DNA of 64,000 nucleotides from Capitella teleta (lineage: Eukaryota; Annelida; Polychaeta; Capitellidae), in NCBI GenBank assembly GCA_000328365.1, contig KB292163.1, positions 249,680 through 313,679 on the forward strand, written 5' to 3'. Below, piece after piece: positions 45,050-58,872 of the stretch (positions are counted from its first letter, which is position 1; every line of letters begins with the position of its first letter). The notes under the pieces were generated by a model that was not told where the DNA came from, ran no database searches, and saw nothing but the letters and a program-made list of their open reading frames with translations. The position numbers were made by a program, and so were the translations under genes.

Positions 45050-45680
45050 ACCTGAGTGTCCTCTTCACATACGAGAGCCAGAATTGCCTGGATAGGTCAG
45101 ACAGGAGACGGCGCATGTGGAGAAGAATGGTTCTAATATTACTTCATCCAGGAGCAGAATACATGTAGTTGAGGTGGAGCCAGCCTCATGGTGCGGGGAG
45201 CCATTTCAGACAACACAAAGAATCCTCTCTTAACGATCCAAGGGAACTTGTCCGCAAGACGGTGCACCACAGAGATCCTGGAACCAACCGTCATCCCCTT
45301 CCTTCAGAGCACACTGAAATCCGGTTATTTCAGCAAGGAGCCTTAACTATATGCTTCTTGATTTCAGCGAGATAATGCACGGCCTCATTCAGCTCCGTCA
45401 CTAGAGATTCTCAGAGGACAAGGAAGTTCCTACAGTGTCTTAGCCGACTTGCTCTCCCGAATAGTCTCCAATCAAGCATCATTGGGAGCAACTAAAGGCA
45501 GCACCTTCCACCGCCTCCCTCTTCATTGGAATTCCCGAAAACCGATTGTAGCCACTCTCGAAGAATGAGGGAACATACTTCAAGTCAATATCCGACCGCT
45601 TTTCAACAGCATGCGCCGAAGATGCACGAAATGAGTGGATGCAAGAGGTGGACACACCCGATATCGATCTTGCGAATTTC
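45050..45680 (+). mobile_element. Tc1/mariner transposase fossil
   Basis: Encodes in broken frames VLFTYESQNCL (family FTDESRF), SLMVRGAIS (SVMVWGGIS), ILEPTVIPFLQ, FQRDNARPHSA (FQQDNARPHTA, with the second catalytic Asp) and, at the 3' end, NSMRRRCTK then VDARGGHTRY. Stops and frameshifts separate these, so it is inactive. The order and spacing fit the catalytic half of a Tc1 transposase. Terminal repeats were not found by eye. Confidence 0.85.
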
Positions 45681-46261
45681 ACTTTTGATCCCTCGTCTTT
45701 GTTTGAAGGAAAATAATAATTTAAAATCGGTTTGTTTTTGCTGAATTTTAGCCAACACCTTTGCAAATAAAACATCTTCAAAACCTCGTAAAAGTTGAGT
45801 CTGTACAATGAATGCAAAATAAACCGTGCAGTTATCAGACAGGTGTGCGTTTCTTTTGCCTTTAAGTATACATGTAAAAAGGCTCTACTGTATGAACTAT
45901 TAACAGTTAAAACCCACCATTTCGCACATTAATGCGGAGCCGTGGCAGCTCCAAGTTTGTCCGTTATGATTCACAACTACATTGCGTGGATTACAGTAAT
46001 CATACCGTAACCATACGCCATTCTGATCTCTTTCCTATGCTCAACTTTGTACTGATTACAAATGCATCGTCGCTATTATTTTAAATATTCTCGACTCTGA
46101 ACTTATTATACGCTCTGTTGTAACATGATGGTACAACGTGGAGCCGTTTTTTTTTTTATGGTTGGTACAGCGTGTTAAAATCAAGGAGCCTATTGAGAAT
46201 TTTCTGCTTAATTATAGCTCATGTGCTTGCCATTATATGCATCTCAAGGCCTCAATATATA

Positions 46262-46956
46262 CAGAGTGGGATGAAGTAGTCTATCTACTCCATGTTAAAG
46301 ATCTCAATGCTTTCCAATGGTGCTACGCATTTCTGAGAAAGTGTTACAAAACCGATCACAGTGCAGAAATCACACAAGGATAAGATAAATAAATGCTAGG
46401 TGTGGTTTTTCATGATGCTATTCCTATCATTTCTAATTCCAATTTAATCAACATTTATGTCGATTTATCTAAATTTATAGAGTGCACTCAGCATTCCACG
46501 ATATTTACACTTTTGGCGACAGACAGGGCCCCGGTTCATGAATAAGCTTTATAATGAACGCATAAATAAGGAAACGCTCTCGTACTAAATATATATATAT
46601 ACACACACACAATTTTGAGAGTGCTATTGTTGTGACAGTAGCACTAATGTCGATCTCCTAAAATCAAAACAAAGCAGAGAATTTGTATTGAAGCGCCTTA
46701 CAAGAGATGACATTTCTTAATGCTCGTTCAGGGGCTCATCTGATTTTGCTCTTTTTGCGATCACACACCACTCGTATTTACATTACTCCCTCATTCAAAT
46801 TTGACTTTTTACTTGATTTCTGTGCATAAATTGGCGCAGAATAACATAGTCATTCCATACAAGGTATTTTTTTTTTTTGAATAATTGATACATTTTAGCA
46901 AGTTTTAGAGTTTTGTTTTTAACATGGAGTAGATAGACTACTTTTGGTGCACTCTG
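46262..46956. mobile_element. MITE candidate with CAGAGTG terminal inverted repeats
   Basis: Both ends carry CAGAGTG followed within a few bases by AAGTAGTCTATCTACTCCAT, in inverted orientation, and are flanked by TA. Arms are about 40 bases and the element is 695 bases. No transposase frame is seen inside. TA target sites and the CAGRGTG end suggest a mariner-like superfamily. Confidence 0.65.
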
Positions 46957-46959
46957 TAT

Positions 46960-48740
46960 ACACGTGTAATTCTCGAAATGACGCTCGTTAGCTCCAAACA
47001 CCAGGAAGCGATCGCACCGTTGCTTTGTGATGTAATACTCTTTGGGAGCTCGTGTTGATAATCGACACCTTTGGTCTTCCATCCCGTGGAACATCCCCAA
47101 AATAAACGGTTTGCCACTCTATTCGTAGTAATCGGCCAATAATATCTATGATTTAATTAGATCGGACTCATGAGCAGTATAAATATCTAGGTTACACCGC
47201 AGACTAATCGAAAAATTGCTACATACAACTCTTAACATTCTGTATACTCTTGTCTCTGGCATGATGGGCTGAAAGACATTAATTATTACTTTTATGTTTT
47301 TGATTGTAGTCGTGCAAACTCAGGTTTGGATAAAGTCGAGTGCACCTCTGTAAGCCATAATAATAAGAGGTAACCACCTGACTGACCTTTGCCCAGTGTT
47401 GCATCCGAGTAAGCGGTTTTACGGAGTCGAAATTTGAATAAAACTCGAGACAGAATATTGGTCTGGCCAATTAAAAGGTTGCAAGAAATAACCACACTGG
47501 TACTTTGTAATTGTCATTTTATTTCTAATTATATTATCAGAACACCAATTGGCTGCACAAACATCCTTAAACACATTGGACAATTCGTTTAGCACATTGT
47601 GTAAATTGCTGATACATCTGCAGACGAATTTCCCTGGCTACTTCCCGCTAATGGCACCAATCTGTCTCAACCTTCGAAGTATTGACCTGCAATTCTACAG
47701 CGACCTTTATGTCATCTGCCCATTAGCATAGCGTCTGGAAATGTCTGTTCACTTTGTTGCCATTATAACCACCTTCCATTACTGTGTTCTCTTTGCTGAT
47801 CCATCTTTAGCTGAAACTCAAACATGAAAACAAGTTGAGATTGGTTAATATTGGAAGTATTGATGAAGATGAAAAGACTGAGCCATCTGTTTTCACTAAA
47901 AAGCAATGAACCGCATCACGTGAATAATGTATATGAATGAGATACATGGTAACGACTGGTATTTTGTACTTCTTTATTTACCCAGAACCACAGTTGCATA
48001 TGAATTCTTTTCATATGTAAATAAATCGTTTGTTGCCAGCATAACACACATTGCATGATTGGTTACTTCTAGTGTACACCCCATCGTCACCGCAATCGAC
48101 ACATGTGAGGAATTCGACCGATCAATAATAAAACACAGGAGGGTTTGGTGCTGTTACATGTAAAGAGGACTCAGCAACACCAGATGAGACACAGAGAAAG
48201 GTAACATGTGACATTATACTATCGCTTTTAAGTCCTTGATGTGTTTTATACCACGAGCCTTTTCATCACGGTATACAATAACACGTTGCCTTGAGCCTCT
48301 GTAAAGCCATTTCAACCAATGATCTTGCAAATAAGATCAGCGCCTACTTCCGGAAGCTCCGCCCAGCGTCCATCCAATTGCAACCGACTAATCAAATGAA
48401 TTCAGGTCATTGCTGATATTGCTGATGCAATAAAATCTTCTCGTGTCAAGGGTTACGAATATTACTATTGGTAATTATCTTCTTTTGAGAAGGAAATACT
48501 TCTAATGTGGAATATTTGGTTGTTTCGTTCTTCATCATGACCCGATGAAGAAATCTCGCCAAACACCGCATTGTATTCCTAGCGTTGCTAGCTAGCATAC
48601 ATTTCTTATTATTCGAGCGAAAAGGTCAAACAAATCTGGGTTTCTGCCAATTCTGCATTGACAATGGTCCAATGCCCACAACCAGCACACCTGTTCACCT
48701 GGAAACTTACACCCGATGATCAATGAATTTTAAAAGCTTT
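46960..48740. other. Intergenic DNA, nothing recognised
   Basis: Both strands were read; no exon, element or notable repeat can be supported. Confidence 0.35.
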
Positions 48741-48748
48741 CTTCGCAC

Positions 48749-48850
48749 ATGAATTACGGCACGACTAGAGGCAGCCCCTCTGAGTATTCGCCCTTGGTCT
48801 CCGGCAACAATAACAACAACAACAGCTACCGCGCTTCCAATTCTTTGAGG
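48749..48850 (+). other. Candidate orphan first exon
   Basis: An ATG opens a 34-codon stretch, MNYGTTRGSPSEYSPLV followed by an Asn-rich run and SYRASNSLR, up to a possible donor GTGGAC at about 48851. A tail of this kind (YGT...SPL) is common at the cytosolic N-terminus of multi-pass transporters. No downstream exon was identified in the window. Confidence 0.2.
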
Positions 48851-48959
48851 TGGACATCGCGTATCAGAGGTCAGCGAGGGAAGAATTTCGCTATTTCCTT
48901 CTTGTGGAATTTATATGCAGATCGTCATCACCCGGGGGCCATTTCGGAGGGGAGATGAT

Positions 48960-51900
48960 GCTCCACAAACGGCTAAGAATTGCAACGAGGGGCGTGGGAG
49001 GTGAGAAGGGGGGGGGGGGGGTACGAGGGTGTTGGGACGAATTGTAGCTCCGGCAAAAACGAATTTACGACGTCTACAATACAAGATTGCATTCCCGTTG
49101 GAAAATAGCTAATCTTAATTTCCCGTTGTTATCATTTATTTTTGCATACGAATCATTAAAGGGTATTCAAAAATAAGGTTGTATTTATATTTATTATAAG
49201 TACAGCCATTAAATGCGCGCACAGTTACATGCTTAGATGAGTGGCCATTATTTGTAATTGTTATTTTTGTGTGTGGATATAATTATGAATATAAATCAAT
49301 ATAGTTATTATATTTTATGATTAAGATGAAAACCTCATCAAGAAATATATTTCGCATGTTTGGCGGTGACTTTGCATAACCGACACGATGCTTGTTTCTC
49401 TGAGCCAGAACCACCGTGACCAGCGACTATGACCCTCCAAAGGATATGCCCCAGACAGACAAACACATGCTTGTTGCTGGCACAATGGGCCACTAGTAAC
49501 CAGGCTGTGCTTCTCAGCCATAAGCCAGTGATTCCATTAACTGAAATTAGACATGACAAAGTGATTAGCTGACCACCTTTTTCCCCTGAAGGCCGAGCAC
49601 CTCGGAAAAGAGGTCATGTGCTGCGAGGAGACAAAGTCTGCCCCTGTTTCGGAGCATTTTCACATGTACTGCCAAAGTGCAGGTGAATTGCGAATATTGA
49701 CATATCACGAATGCCTTATTGATTGATAAAGCTGGATGACGTAACCCCATCAGGCACCAGGCGTGTTACTTTCCGTTCGATGGTAATTGTAGTGCGTTAG
49801 AATAAAACGAGGAGAAGAACCCAATAATGGTATATCATGAAGTAAAATATGGTTGCTTTGATAATGAATCTAAATAGACGACTATAGCACCTCAAAACCT
49901 ACGTGGTGCGTGTCATTTATAGCAATGGATTCAAACAAGAGCACCGCCATGGGGATCATGACTCATCAATGAGCATCAGTTCTACCCTCAGATCAAATTT
50001 TTAAAGAACAGTCTGATAGAGTTCCTAAGATGAAAATGCAGTAAGCAGGATCAGTGATCTAGCCATCAAACACAGCTTCAATTCCATGGGCATGATTGCA
50101 AAATTCCACAACACAAGTGAATAATGTGACCTCGGCTTCTCACCACAGGGTCGGCTTTACAGCAGTATCATCAAGACATGACGTTTTCGTTGCGGGGCGC
50201 GTGAGGCGGGCGATCAGTTTTGATGCTTGCCTCCCCTTGGGATGACTTACTCGGCAGAACCTTTCACCAACTCTTTGGGTTGCATAACTTGCATTGCATT
50301 GTCGGGTCCGCGGGTACTTTTGCTGGTGAGCGCTTTCCGGTCGTGTGATAAATACTAGTAGCCATTATATTTCAATGTGATTATATTCCCATGAGAGAGT
50401 GATTAAAATGGACAATCAATGATTGACACTCTTCGTACCCAATACCTGTGCATAATAGTATTGCGAAACACTATTGATCCACACATACTGAAGCTGGCAC
50501 TGACATCCTTTGTCGGGCCCTTGTAGTTCTCCTAATGACATAATAATTATTATACAGTCCGAGGAAAAAGACGGAAAAACCCCGTTCTAATTAAATTAAA
50601 AAATTTAATAATAAATTTAATTTTAATTTAATTTTTTTTTTGGATTGGGTGGATCAGTGACATCGTGGTATTACCATATACATGGAGATTAGCTTGTATA
50701 TACACACAGATTCGACATCGCTCGTGAAAAGTGGTCCTTACGTGTTGCCTGTTGCCATGTCAACCCTGCCATCCGCTCACTCGATTATCGCCGATTCCGA
50801 TTTCGGTGAACTAAAAACGCTGAAATTTTGCACAAATTAATAATCTTTTGGCAAATTTGGGCTCGATCTTATCCTTCTTGTATTTTTATTTACATTATAG
50901 TATGAAATTTGTGTAGGGTAGACGTGTATTTTATAATTCGTGCAAAAGTGCACGTCGCTCACCAAAGTGACACTTTTTTTCACAACGGGGAGATAGGCCA
51001 ATGTCCAATTTTGTTTATAATACAAACTAATCTCATGGTGTATTAATGACCGTCTATTCCTTTTCTATTCGATTTTCCGCCGTTTTCCTCAGACATTATT
51101 GTGTTAATGGGGACCATTAGAGTTTCACAATTTAGCTACATTGATTGATGAATGAATATTACGTGTATATTATGTGATACTGTTAGAATATTGGACGAAC
51201 ATCAGCGCAATGAAATTTTTATATATTTTGAACTGCGGGCACCTATAGCCATCCGATAAATAATTGTATTGATCGCAAATGGCGAAACTTAGACCAATGG
51301 CACGGAATGGATGACAAAGCATTGTATTTGAATCGGGAAATTTTACCAGAATCGACATTTGAGGCAGAAAGATAACGGAATTTGAAATTCTATCTGTGGA
51401 ATCAGTTGCATGAGTCTGGCATGGTGTTTATAAACGGAGCGGCAAAGTTTCCGCTCAAGAATGATAACATTCCACGCCCACTGCCTTCTTTCTATGCGTA
51501 AATTTATGTCTGAATCAGCGGAATTATGCCAAATTGTCGGAAAACATTGCTACAGTTACGTGAGCAAAATACCTCGCAACCCGGGAGAAAAAAGTTTGAT
51601 TAATTCGTCGATTGTCACGTGATTTTGACTTTTTTTTTCTTGTGTGAATATGCACGATGAATACATTTCATTGATACATTTCATTCAGCACTGGAGTCGG
51701 CTTTTAATGTGTAGATTTCGCCACTACCCCGGAACCACCATTCCAAATTCCCAGAACATCCCTCACTTGTAGGCGTTCAAAAATCAAGAGACAGCACAAC
51801 TCCACTTTCCCATGTCTTCAACTAGGTGTCATTTCGACTTGATCCAGGATGTCGCCTCCTGGTGAACCTTGCTGATATGCGCAGTTGAGCGATATGTTTG

Positions 51901-53900
51901 ATTACCTGCTTCCACATCAGTTCACATACGAGTAACTTCATACAATATGGGGGACAGGGAAGCGTGCCTCTATGCAATCTCAATTTTTGTATCTGACATT
52001 AAACTAGTCAAGGGGAACTTTTGTGTGATACACAAAGTAATTGTGAGCAGTCTCTCATAATAACCAACTTTTGAGTATTAATTCTGATGTGTTGACCAAC
52101 TGGACTGAAGGCTGGAATTTCTAAAGTTGGTTTAAATCAGTAGTTGCACGAATTTCTATACACATAAGTAAAATCTTATCTGAGGGGTATGCCACTGTGT
52201 GCCGATCCCAAAATACCAGCACAACAGCACATGGCAGGCATTATTAGGCTATTACAGGCTGTCAACTTGCGAGGTCGCTGACGATGAAGACGGATGCAGT
52301 GCTTTCCTCGTGGATTGCACCGCGCTTTGAACAAGAGAAATAATTGGTCGCAGGCTAATCTGACTTGACACCTGATGCGTTGGATGCGCTGAGGGTGGGT
52401 CAGGGTACCACATACGTGCACTGTGTATGGGTGAGCCCAGAGGAAAGGGGTATTCGAGGGGGTGCTCTGCCCACCAGCATATTTCCACAAGGCCCCACAA
52501 AAATATAACATAAAATAATACATGTTCAATGAGACGACTGACGCCCTATAATGGCCTATATAGTTCGTACATCCATACGATGCTAGAAGAGGCTTTCAAC
52601 ATATAATATTTGGGAGTATCTACAGCGAGAGTTCTCCCGACTTAAAAGTAAGTAGGAGTTGTTGAATACGAGCATGGAAATTTATCTCCACCCTGAGCAT
52701 AGAAATAAAATACAATATTGATATTATTCTCCAATCATTTGTTTTCCCTTGCACTCCCCCGATCCATCTTTGGTTCTGAAGTAACACACAGAGAGAAAAA
52801 TGAATAGAGTTTTAAGCGCGGAATTATTGATGAAGAGAGGAGACCGAGCGATCCGTTGTCGCGTAAAACCTGCACACTCATCACATAAATGATGTATGCG
52901 ACGTTGCGAGCTAACGACCGATTTCACAGGTGTGGGATTCAAAGGTTTGAGCAATTTTCATGAGTTGTTAAATGTGACCACCATGATTATTTCATATTGG
53001 TCACTCAAATCGTGTAGCCATAAGTGGTCGTAAAATGAATCAAAATAGCCGGTTTGAATCATTTAGAAATAATTAAATGCCCTAATGTTTCAACGAGCAA
53101 AGCAATTCCTTTATCCGGTGGCTATGCTACCCAAAAGATCGCATTTTGAATCATGGAAGTGCACGAGGCAGCATGCCAGTCGTGATTAGGGCAGCGTGGA
53201 GGGAAAGTACACCCGAGGGCAGGACTTCTGGTCTCATTCGTGCCCTCTGTTGGGTTATTACAACTTTCTCCCCAGGGCCATGCGTGTTGGAGGGGTATAT
53301 CTAGGGAATGTTTAACAACCGATTCTAACGGGAGCACAGAAGCTAGTTTTATATTCAAGATCCATTTATTTCAGGAGCCGAGTGCCCCTCAGGGCTCCCT
53401 GCTTCCGTGACATCATAGCTCTGTCAACAGATAAAGTAATTTAAATTCAAGGGAACTTGCCGGGTTTTACTTCAGGCGAGTGTTGTTTTAATTAAGACCA
53501 GGATATACATTTTTATTTAAGACCAGGATAATTTAAAATTAATTATATCCAGGCTATAACTTGTAAATTGTAATGGATATTTTGCTGGCGATATAAATTA
53601 TATCATCTTCGGACTAATGTTGTTCACCGTCTACATTAATCTACATTACCATCGAGGCAGTTGCTTCATTGAATCTCGACAACTTTGCATCAGTCTCGTG
53701 GTTTTTGTTCCTAATGCTTCAAAAATTCAGAACCAGTCCCAGCTCTTCTAACATTTTTGATGGTTTTAATCAAAGGATTTTTGTATGAAGACGTCATTTG
53801 ACATGTCTAGCTGTTATAACTATTTTGAACAACTGGTTCTGTTATTTATCTAATTTCTCCAAATTGTGATATCCCAGTCGGGAAGGAAGGAGATCAGATT
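48960..53900. other. Long gene-poor stretch
   Basis: Contains a poly(G) run at about 49007-49021 and AT-rich low-complexity DNA at 50590-50640. No exon or element is supported on either strand. Confidence 0.35.
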
Positions 53901-54092
53901 GGAACCATGTACGTATATGAATCACAGTATAGTGTCAGAATTGTCCTGAAATATCTGATTAAACTATATGATCCATATAAGAAAAGTTGGGGCTATCAAA
54001 GCTCGAATTATCAAGGGTCATCTGTAAGAAAGTGTGGAACTATACTTCATCTGCAAAATCGTGAAATCTTCCAAGTGTTGACCGTGTAGTAA

Positions 54093-55540
54093 GTGAGGGA
54101 TCCGATTACAAGTAGCACTCTTGGTGGGGGTGTGCGTCGCATCAGAGAGTGCGCACTTGTTCTTCATGCTGATGGATCTGTCTTTTGTAGGCCCCCTTAT
54201 GTGAAGAGAAGTGAAATGGAGGCGTATATGGATGATCTGCTATGGTCTAAAGTTTACGGAAGTTTTCTGCCTAGATTGATCAGGAGGCACAGTATTATTT
54301 CCAAAAAAGGCACTGAATTGACAATATCTGATATCATTGCTGCAATTTCCATGTTGGATAAGGATAAACGCATTCCCAAATTTGTTGTGGATTTCGACCT
54401 AATTGGACGACTCCCATTGTCTAAGCAGGCAGAGACAAGTTTTATAAGCATTTGTGAACGACTGGCCCAACTGGAAGATCGGTAACAACAAACGGAAGAG
54501 ATTGTGGCTGTGAATCACTGCAAAGTGAATGAGATCAAAGTTGAGATAAAGAGAATTCAGCGACCGAGGTATGCAGATGTTGCATGGTCCACTCACAGCA
54601 ACACAAAAGCGGAGCTACCGGCAGCTGCGCGCCGTGAACCTCCCGATTGTAAGAGCATGCACCGATTGCAGCACGGATGTCTCCTTTGCCCACTAAAAAC
54701 CAGCCCAAGGAGGGGAGAGAAGAAACTATCTCCAAGGACATTGAATACAATGATGGATTCATATACGTCAAAAAGGTCGCAAGAAAATCCCCAAAAAATG
54801 ATCAGAGGAAGGAAAAGTGAGAGCTGTGGGGGACTGGTGACGGCCCCAGGGCCATGTAGAGATATTTTTGTGCACGGGTTAAGAAAAGACACCGAAGAGA
54901 GTGATATCCGGAAGTATATGACAGACAACAACATGGAATCTCAGATCATCTCTGAAATATCACATAAAAAAGCAAGATTTGCCAACTTCCACGTCCAGGT
55001 AAAAGCATCGCATGTTGATAAAGTCCTTGACCCTGAATCTTGGCCTATAAACGTGTGCGTTAAACGGTTCTTTACTATGAAAACAATAGACCTGAACGGT
55101 GAACCTTCCCTCCAAACGCATCATGGCTGATATTACAGTAGGCTCCTTCAATTCTCGTGGACACAGCCCGATGAACCTTCAATACGTTAAGAAGATTCCA
55201 CATCAGTTTGATTTTCTATTTATAGAGAAGCACTGGCTTTTTGACAATGAAATGTATTTGCTTAATGCAGCGCTTGGTAATGTTCATGTTTTTGGTCAGT
55301 CTGGAATGAGTGGGAGTATACTTTTAAATGGAAGGCCTTAAGGTGGCTGTGCATGCATAAATTGTTCCCCTGAATTCACCCGTGACTGTAAAACCATTTG
55401 AAATGCCCATTAGCAGTAGAGTGCAAACTATCTGTTCATAATGTTAATTATCTGATATTGAATGTATATATGCCTTGTGATGGACATATGCAAATATCTC
55501 CGAATCATTTGATCAGAGATACTCTATAACATGGATTGAC
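54093..55540 (+). mobile_element. LINE with ORF1 and start of endonuclease
   Basis: Two ORF1 pieces: 54093-54485 (130 aa, with KRIPKFVVDFDLIGRLP) and 54504-55130 (208 aa, with DIFVHGLRKDTEESDIRKYM and PESWPINVCVKRFF, the RRM-like C-terminus of CR1/L2-group ORF1 proteins). They are separated by one in-frame TAA. ORF2 begins at 55123, overlapping the end of ORF1: MADITVGSFNSRGHSP, then FLFIEKHWL, the start of an AP endonuclease domain (SFNCRG, FLQEHWL). It reads to LNGRP, then decays but is traceable to about 55540 (ILNVYMPCDGHMQISPNHL in broken frames). The RT is missing. ORF1 is only lightly damaged. Confidence 0.75.
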
Positions 55541-57100
55541 CGCTCAGAGAAAAAGCCGCTCGAAGTTCGCTAAATTCATAACGCACCAATTAAAGAGAAA
55601 ATTTATTTCCGGTTGATAGAATTTACACTCAATAACATTGTCAATGAACAGCTGATCGCGCGTAAATATGGAACAAAAAACTTTTCATTCTTCTAAACTT
55701 CTGATGTGTCCCTATTATCGTGGCAAGTCATCCATCAGATTCAAACGAGGGGAGAGTGATTCGAATTATAAACGCCCGCAATTTGTGCTTTAATTCTAAC
55801 TTTCAGAACACTGTCCAAATGAGATATTCAACATCAACATGCAGATAATGAGATACAAATGACAGTCTCCGATTCTCACCCCTCAATCAAGTGTTTTGTG
55901 CAGAGATTTAACTTTTTCCTTGACTACATGATCAGTGCCGGTAAGTTTGCTAATTAACAAACTTTTATTAGTTTTCTTACTTCAATTTTCATTTTATTAT
56001 CTAGATCTCAAAGATGGCTGGAGATTTCAAGAATCAGCAGGCCTTTCGTGAATATCCACTTGACTACTAGAAATTAAAGGATGGATTAATTGCTCGGACT
56101 GTGCCTGCCTAGAACTGCTATCTTAACATCAGCTTTCATATGTTTGATGATTGAAGAGATTCAATTAAGCCATCTATGTACAGGTAAAGATCCCATTGTT
56201 AATCATCATAAAGTCGGTTAATCATGAGAAAAAAACTCTGCTTGTTTTATTGATCAAGATAGTATATAACAAAATAAACATTAATTGAATAATTGTTTTA
56301 CATTGTTGACCCAATGCATAAAATGCATTACCAAAAATGTGATTGATTGATTATTTAATGAATTGATGATCAAATGATATTTAATCATATTTTATCAACT
56401 AAATAAATAGATAATGAGGTCATCACATTCTTTTTCCTACACAACACAAACATTAATGACACCTCAGTGGTGTGTATTCTAGTTTTAAGGAAAATAACCA
56501 GTGACATCATAATAATATTATTCATACACAAGGCCTTGAAAGGAGGCCTTATAGGAGTATTTGCTCGTGGAATGAAAGTAACTAATTATGCCCGCCTTGT
56601 GAGTACTGGTGAGTATGAATTCAAAGCGATATATTTGGTGAGCTTCCTCATAACATATTCTTTCACAGATCATGAGATGCATAGCAATTTTCATGAGACT
56701 GCTCGACTGCTCCATTATGATGTAGCATACCAAATCTCATGTAATAATTATTGATTTTAATCCGAAATGAAATGTGATATTTTTTCCAATTGCAGTAACC
56801 AGGAAAAAAAAATCCAGAAAAATGCCTGCGCTGCAAATTAGTTTGTGGGAACCCTGGGTGCCAAAATAAGAACAAATTTCCTTAATTCCGGTCCAATGAA
56901 GAGGAAGATATAATTTGTTTACTTACATATTTTTATCTTTCTATTTTATTATTATTTTTTACTTTTTTTTTTTTGAGGGGCACTATAACTATTGATTTTA
57001 TTTATTTTAAAGACTTTTTTATCTGTAAACTTTGTTCTCATGACTCTTCTTTTTCATGAGTATTTTTCACAATTTATATTCACTACTACATGTACTACTA
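55541..57100. other. AT-rich intergenic stretch
   Basis: No exon supported. A TCATAACGCA motif lies at 55576-55585. Confidence 0.35.
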
Positions 57101-57590
57101 CTAGGGCGGCCTCAGCCGGGCCCTAGCACGGATCTTCCAGTCTTCCCGGTTTTTCATGCATGAAGCCAGCTCGCTAGATGTTTCTGCGTTGGCATCTCGT
57201 CTCATGACATCGACGTAGGTCATCCTCTGCCTCCCACGCTGCCGGTGCCCGTGTCCTGGCTCCCAGAGTATTAGCCTGCTTGTGGCTAATTCTGGATGGC
57301 GATAGCAGTGCCCAGCGAGTTCCATCCTTCTGGCTGCTATTTTGTTGCTCGCTCTGGGAAGCTCTCCGTATAGCTCGTCGTTGGACATGTGTTGTATCCA
57401 GCTGATATTACTGCACTGAGCATTCGTGTGTAGCAGCCATCTAACGATTTTTCTAGTGCTTTCGTCATGGTCCATGTTTCACATCCATACAGGAGTATGG
57501 ATTCAACCGTTGCCAAGAAGAGGCTCAACTTGACCTGTCGGGACATATGGGACTGTGCTATTATATTGAAATATTCATTCAATCAATTAA
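57101..57590 (-). mobile_element. LINE ORF2 C-terminal fragment
   Basis: Two minus-strand frames, 57582-57337 and 57475-57101, together read FLATVESILLYGCETWTMTKA, DGCYTRML, then ELYGELPRASNKIAARRMELAGHC and RGRQRMTYVDVMRRDA. This is the typical region after the RT of LINEs abundant in marine invertebrates (VESVLLYGCETWTLT, RIRFAGHCWR, GRP..TYVD). One frameshift lies between the two frames. The downstream part, ending near the plus-strand GGCCTCAGCC, is intact. Confidence 0.85.
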
Positions 57591-58828
57591 AAGCCACTCA
57601 CAATAAATCATTTAAATGGCAATTATTTGCTTTGCTTTGCTTTTGCAAGCCAAATAGTGTCCATGAAGCTCAGATAATTAAATTGAAGTTGTATTGAAAG
57701 GATTGACGATAGAATCAGCTGCAGCAAAACAATAAATAATTATTATAGGCTGCAAATGAGATAGAGTGTTGTACTAGAATTTAATTTAATGTAGTAAAAC
57801 CTATAAAAGCGCATGCATCAATCAGAGTTCTCTGTTTGCTGATTGTTGGAAGGCATATAATTGTTTATCTAAAGAAGAGTAACATATGACGGTAAATCAC
57901 AGCGTAAATTTTTATGATCCAGGAACTGGGGCTCATACTTTTTGTTGTTGTTTTTATTTTATTTTTTGAGGGGCGGGGGTGGGGGGAGATATTTGGCTGA
58001 TTATACTTGGCGTTGTTTTGTTGGGGATGAAGAGCGTTTTAATAAATTTTTAGAATGTATTAGAATTTATAACGGTTATAAGTGCAAAAAGTAGATTGTA
58101 GTTTTTGTTCGGCTCGGGTGTAGAGTCTGGGTGGGCCGTCATTTGTTGTTTGATGGTGATGTAAAGTAGAATAGTCAATTAACGTTTTGGTCGTTTCCTT
58201 TCCATCAAATATTATAACTGAAATGTTTAATAATAAATACATGTATGTATTTTGTATAATTATTTAGAATTTTCGAATCGATTACGTTTCTTTTCTATTC
58301 TGATAGTTTGATATCCCTTAATTTTCATATAAATTTTCATAATATTATTATGAGATTATTTGTCGTTATAATCTCCAAATTTGCATATTATTGTTCATAT
58401 TATATAAAAAATTCCTAATTTGGATATTTTTGATCATATGATAATCTTAAAAATCCCTTATTTACATATTATTGTTCATTTTATTCCTTGTGTCATAATA
58501 AATAAATATTTGTGAAATCAAAGGACATTTTATTCTCCTTTCAAATTTATTTCAAATCAAATGGACCTCTTTTGATGTTAAAATAGTCTTCTTTTTTATT
58601 GAGACTATTTTCATTAAGTGAATGTTCATTTTGAATGTGATTTTATCAAGATAGCGTTGTTCAATTCTGTGCCAACCATCAAATTTTGTATTTTTACTGT
58701 TTGTGATGTCAAATTTAATTCCACTATAAGTTCTTTTTGTTTGTGCACAATGGTTCTCATGATGGTGTCAATCTTTTCATGTCAAGCCACAATCCATTTA
58801 TTTAGGCTCATGTGTCGGTTTAAATTAT

Positions 58829-58872
58829 AATGAATGAATGAATGCATGAATGAATGAATGAATGAATGAATG
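58829..58872. repeat. (AATG)n microsatellite, tail of the adjacent minus-strand LINE
   Basis: About ten AATG units with one variant, read as (CATT)n on the minus strand directly after GTGCCGTAAAACTCTACC, a typical LINE 3' end. Confidence 0.9.

Noticed and set aside
53907-54089. Small 60-codon frame upstream of the LINE
   Set aside because: No family resemblance, no splice context, and composition like the surrounding AT-rich DNA.
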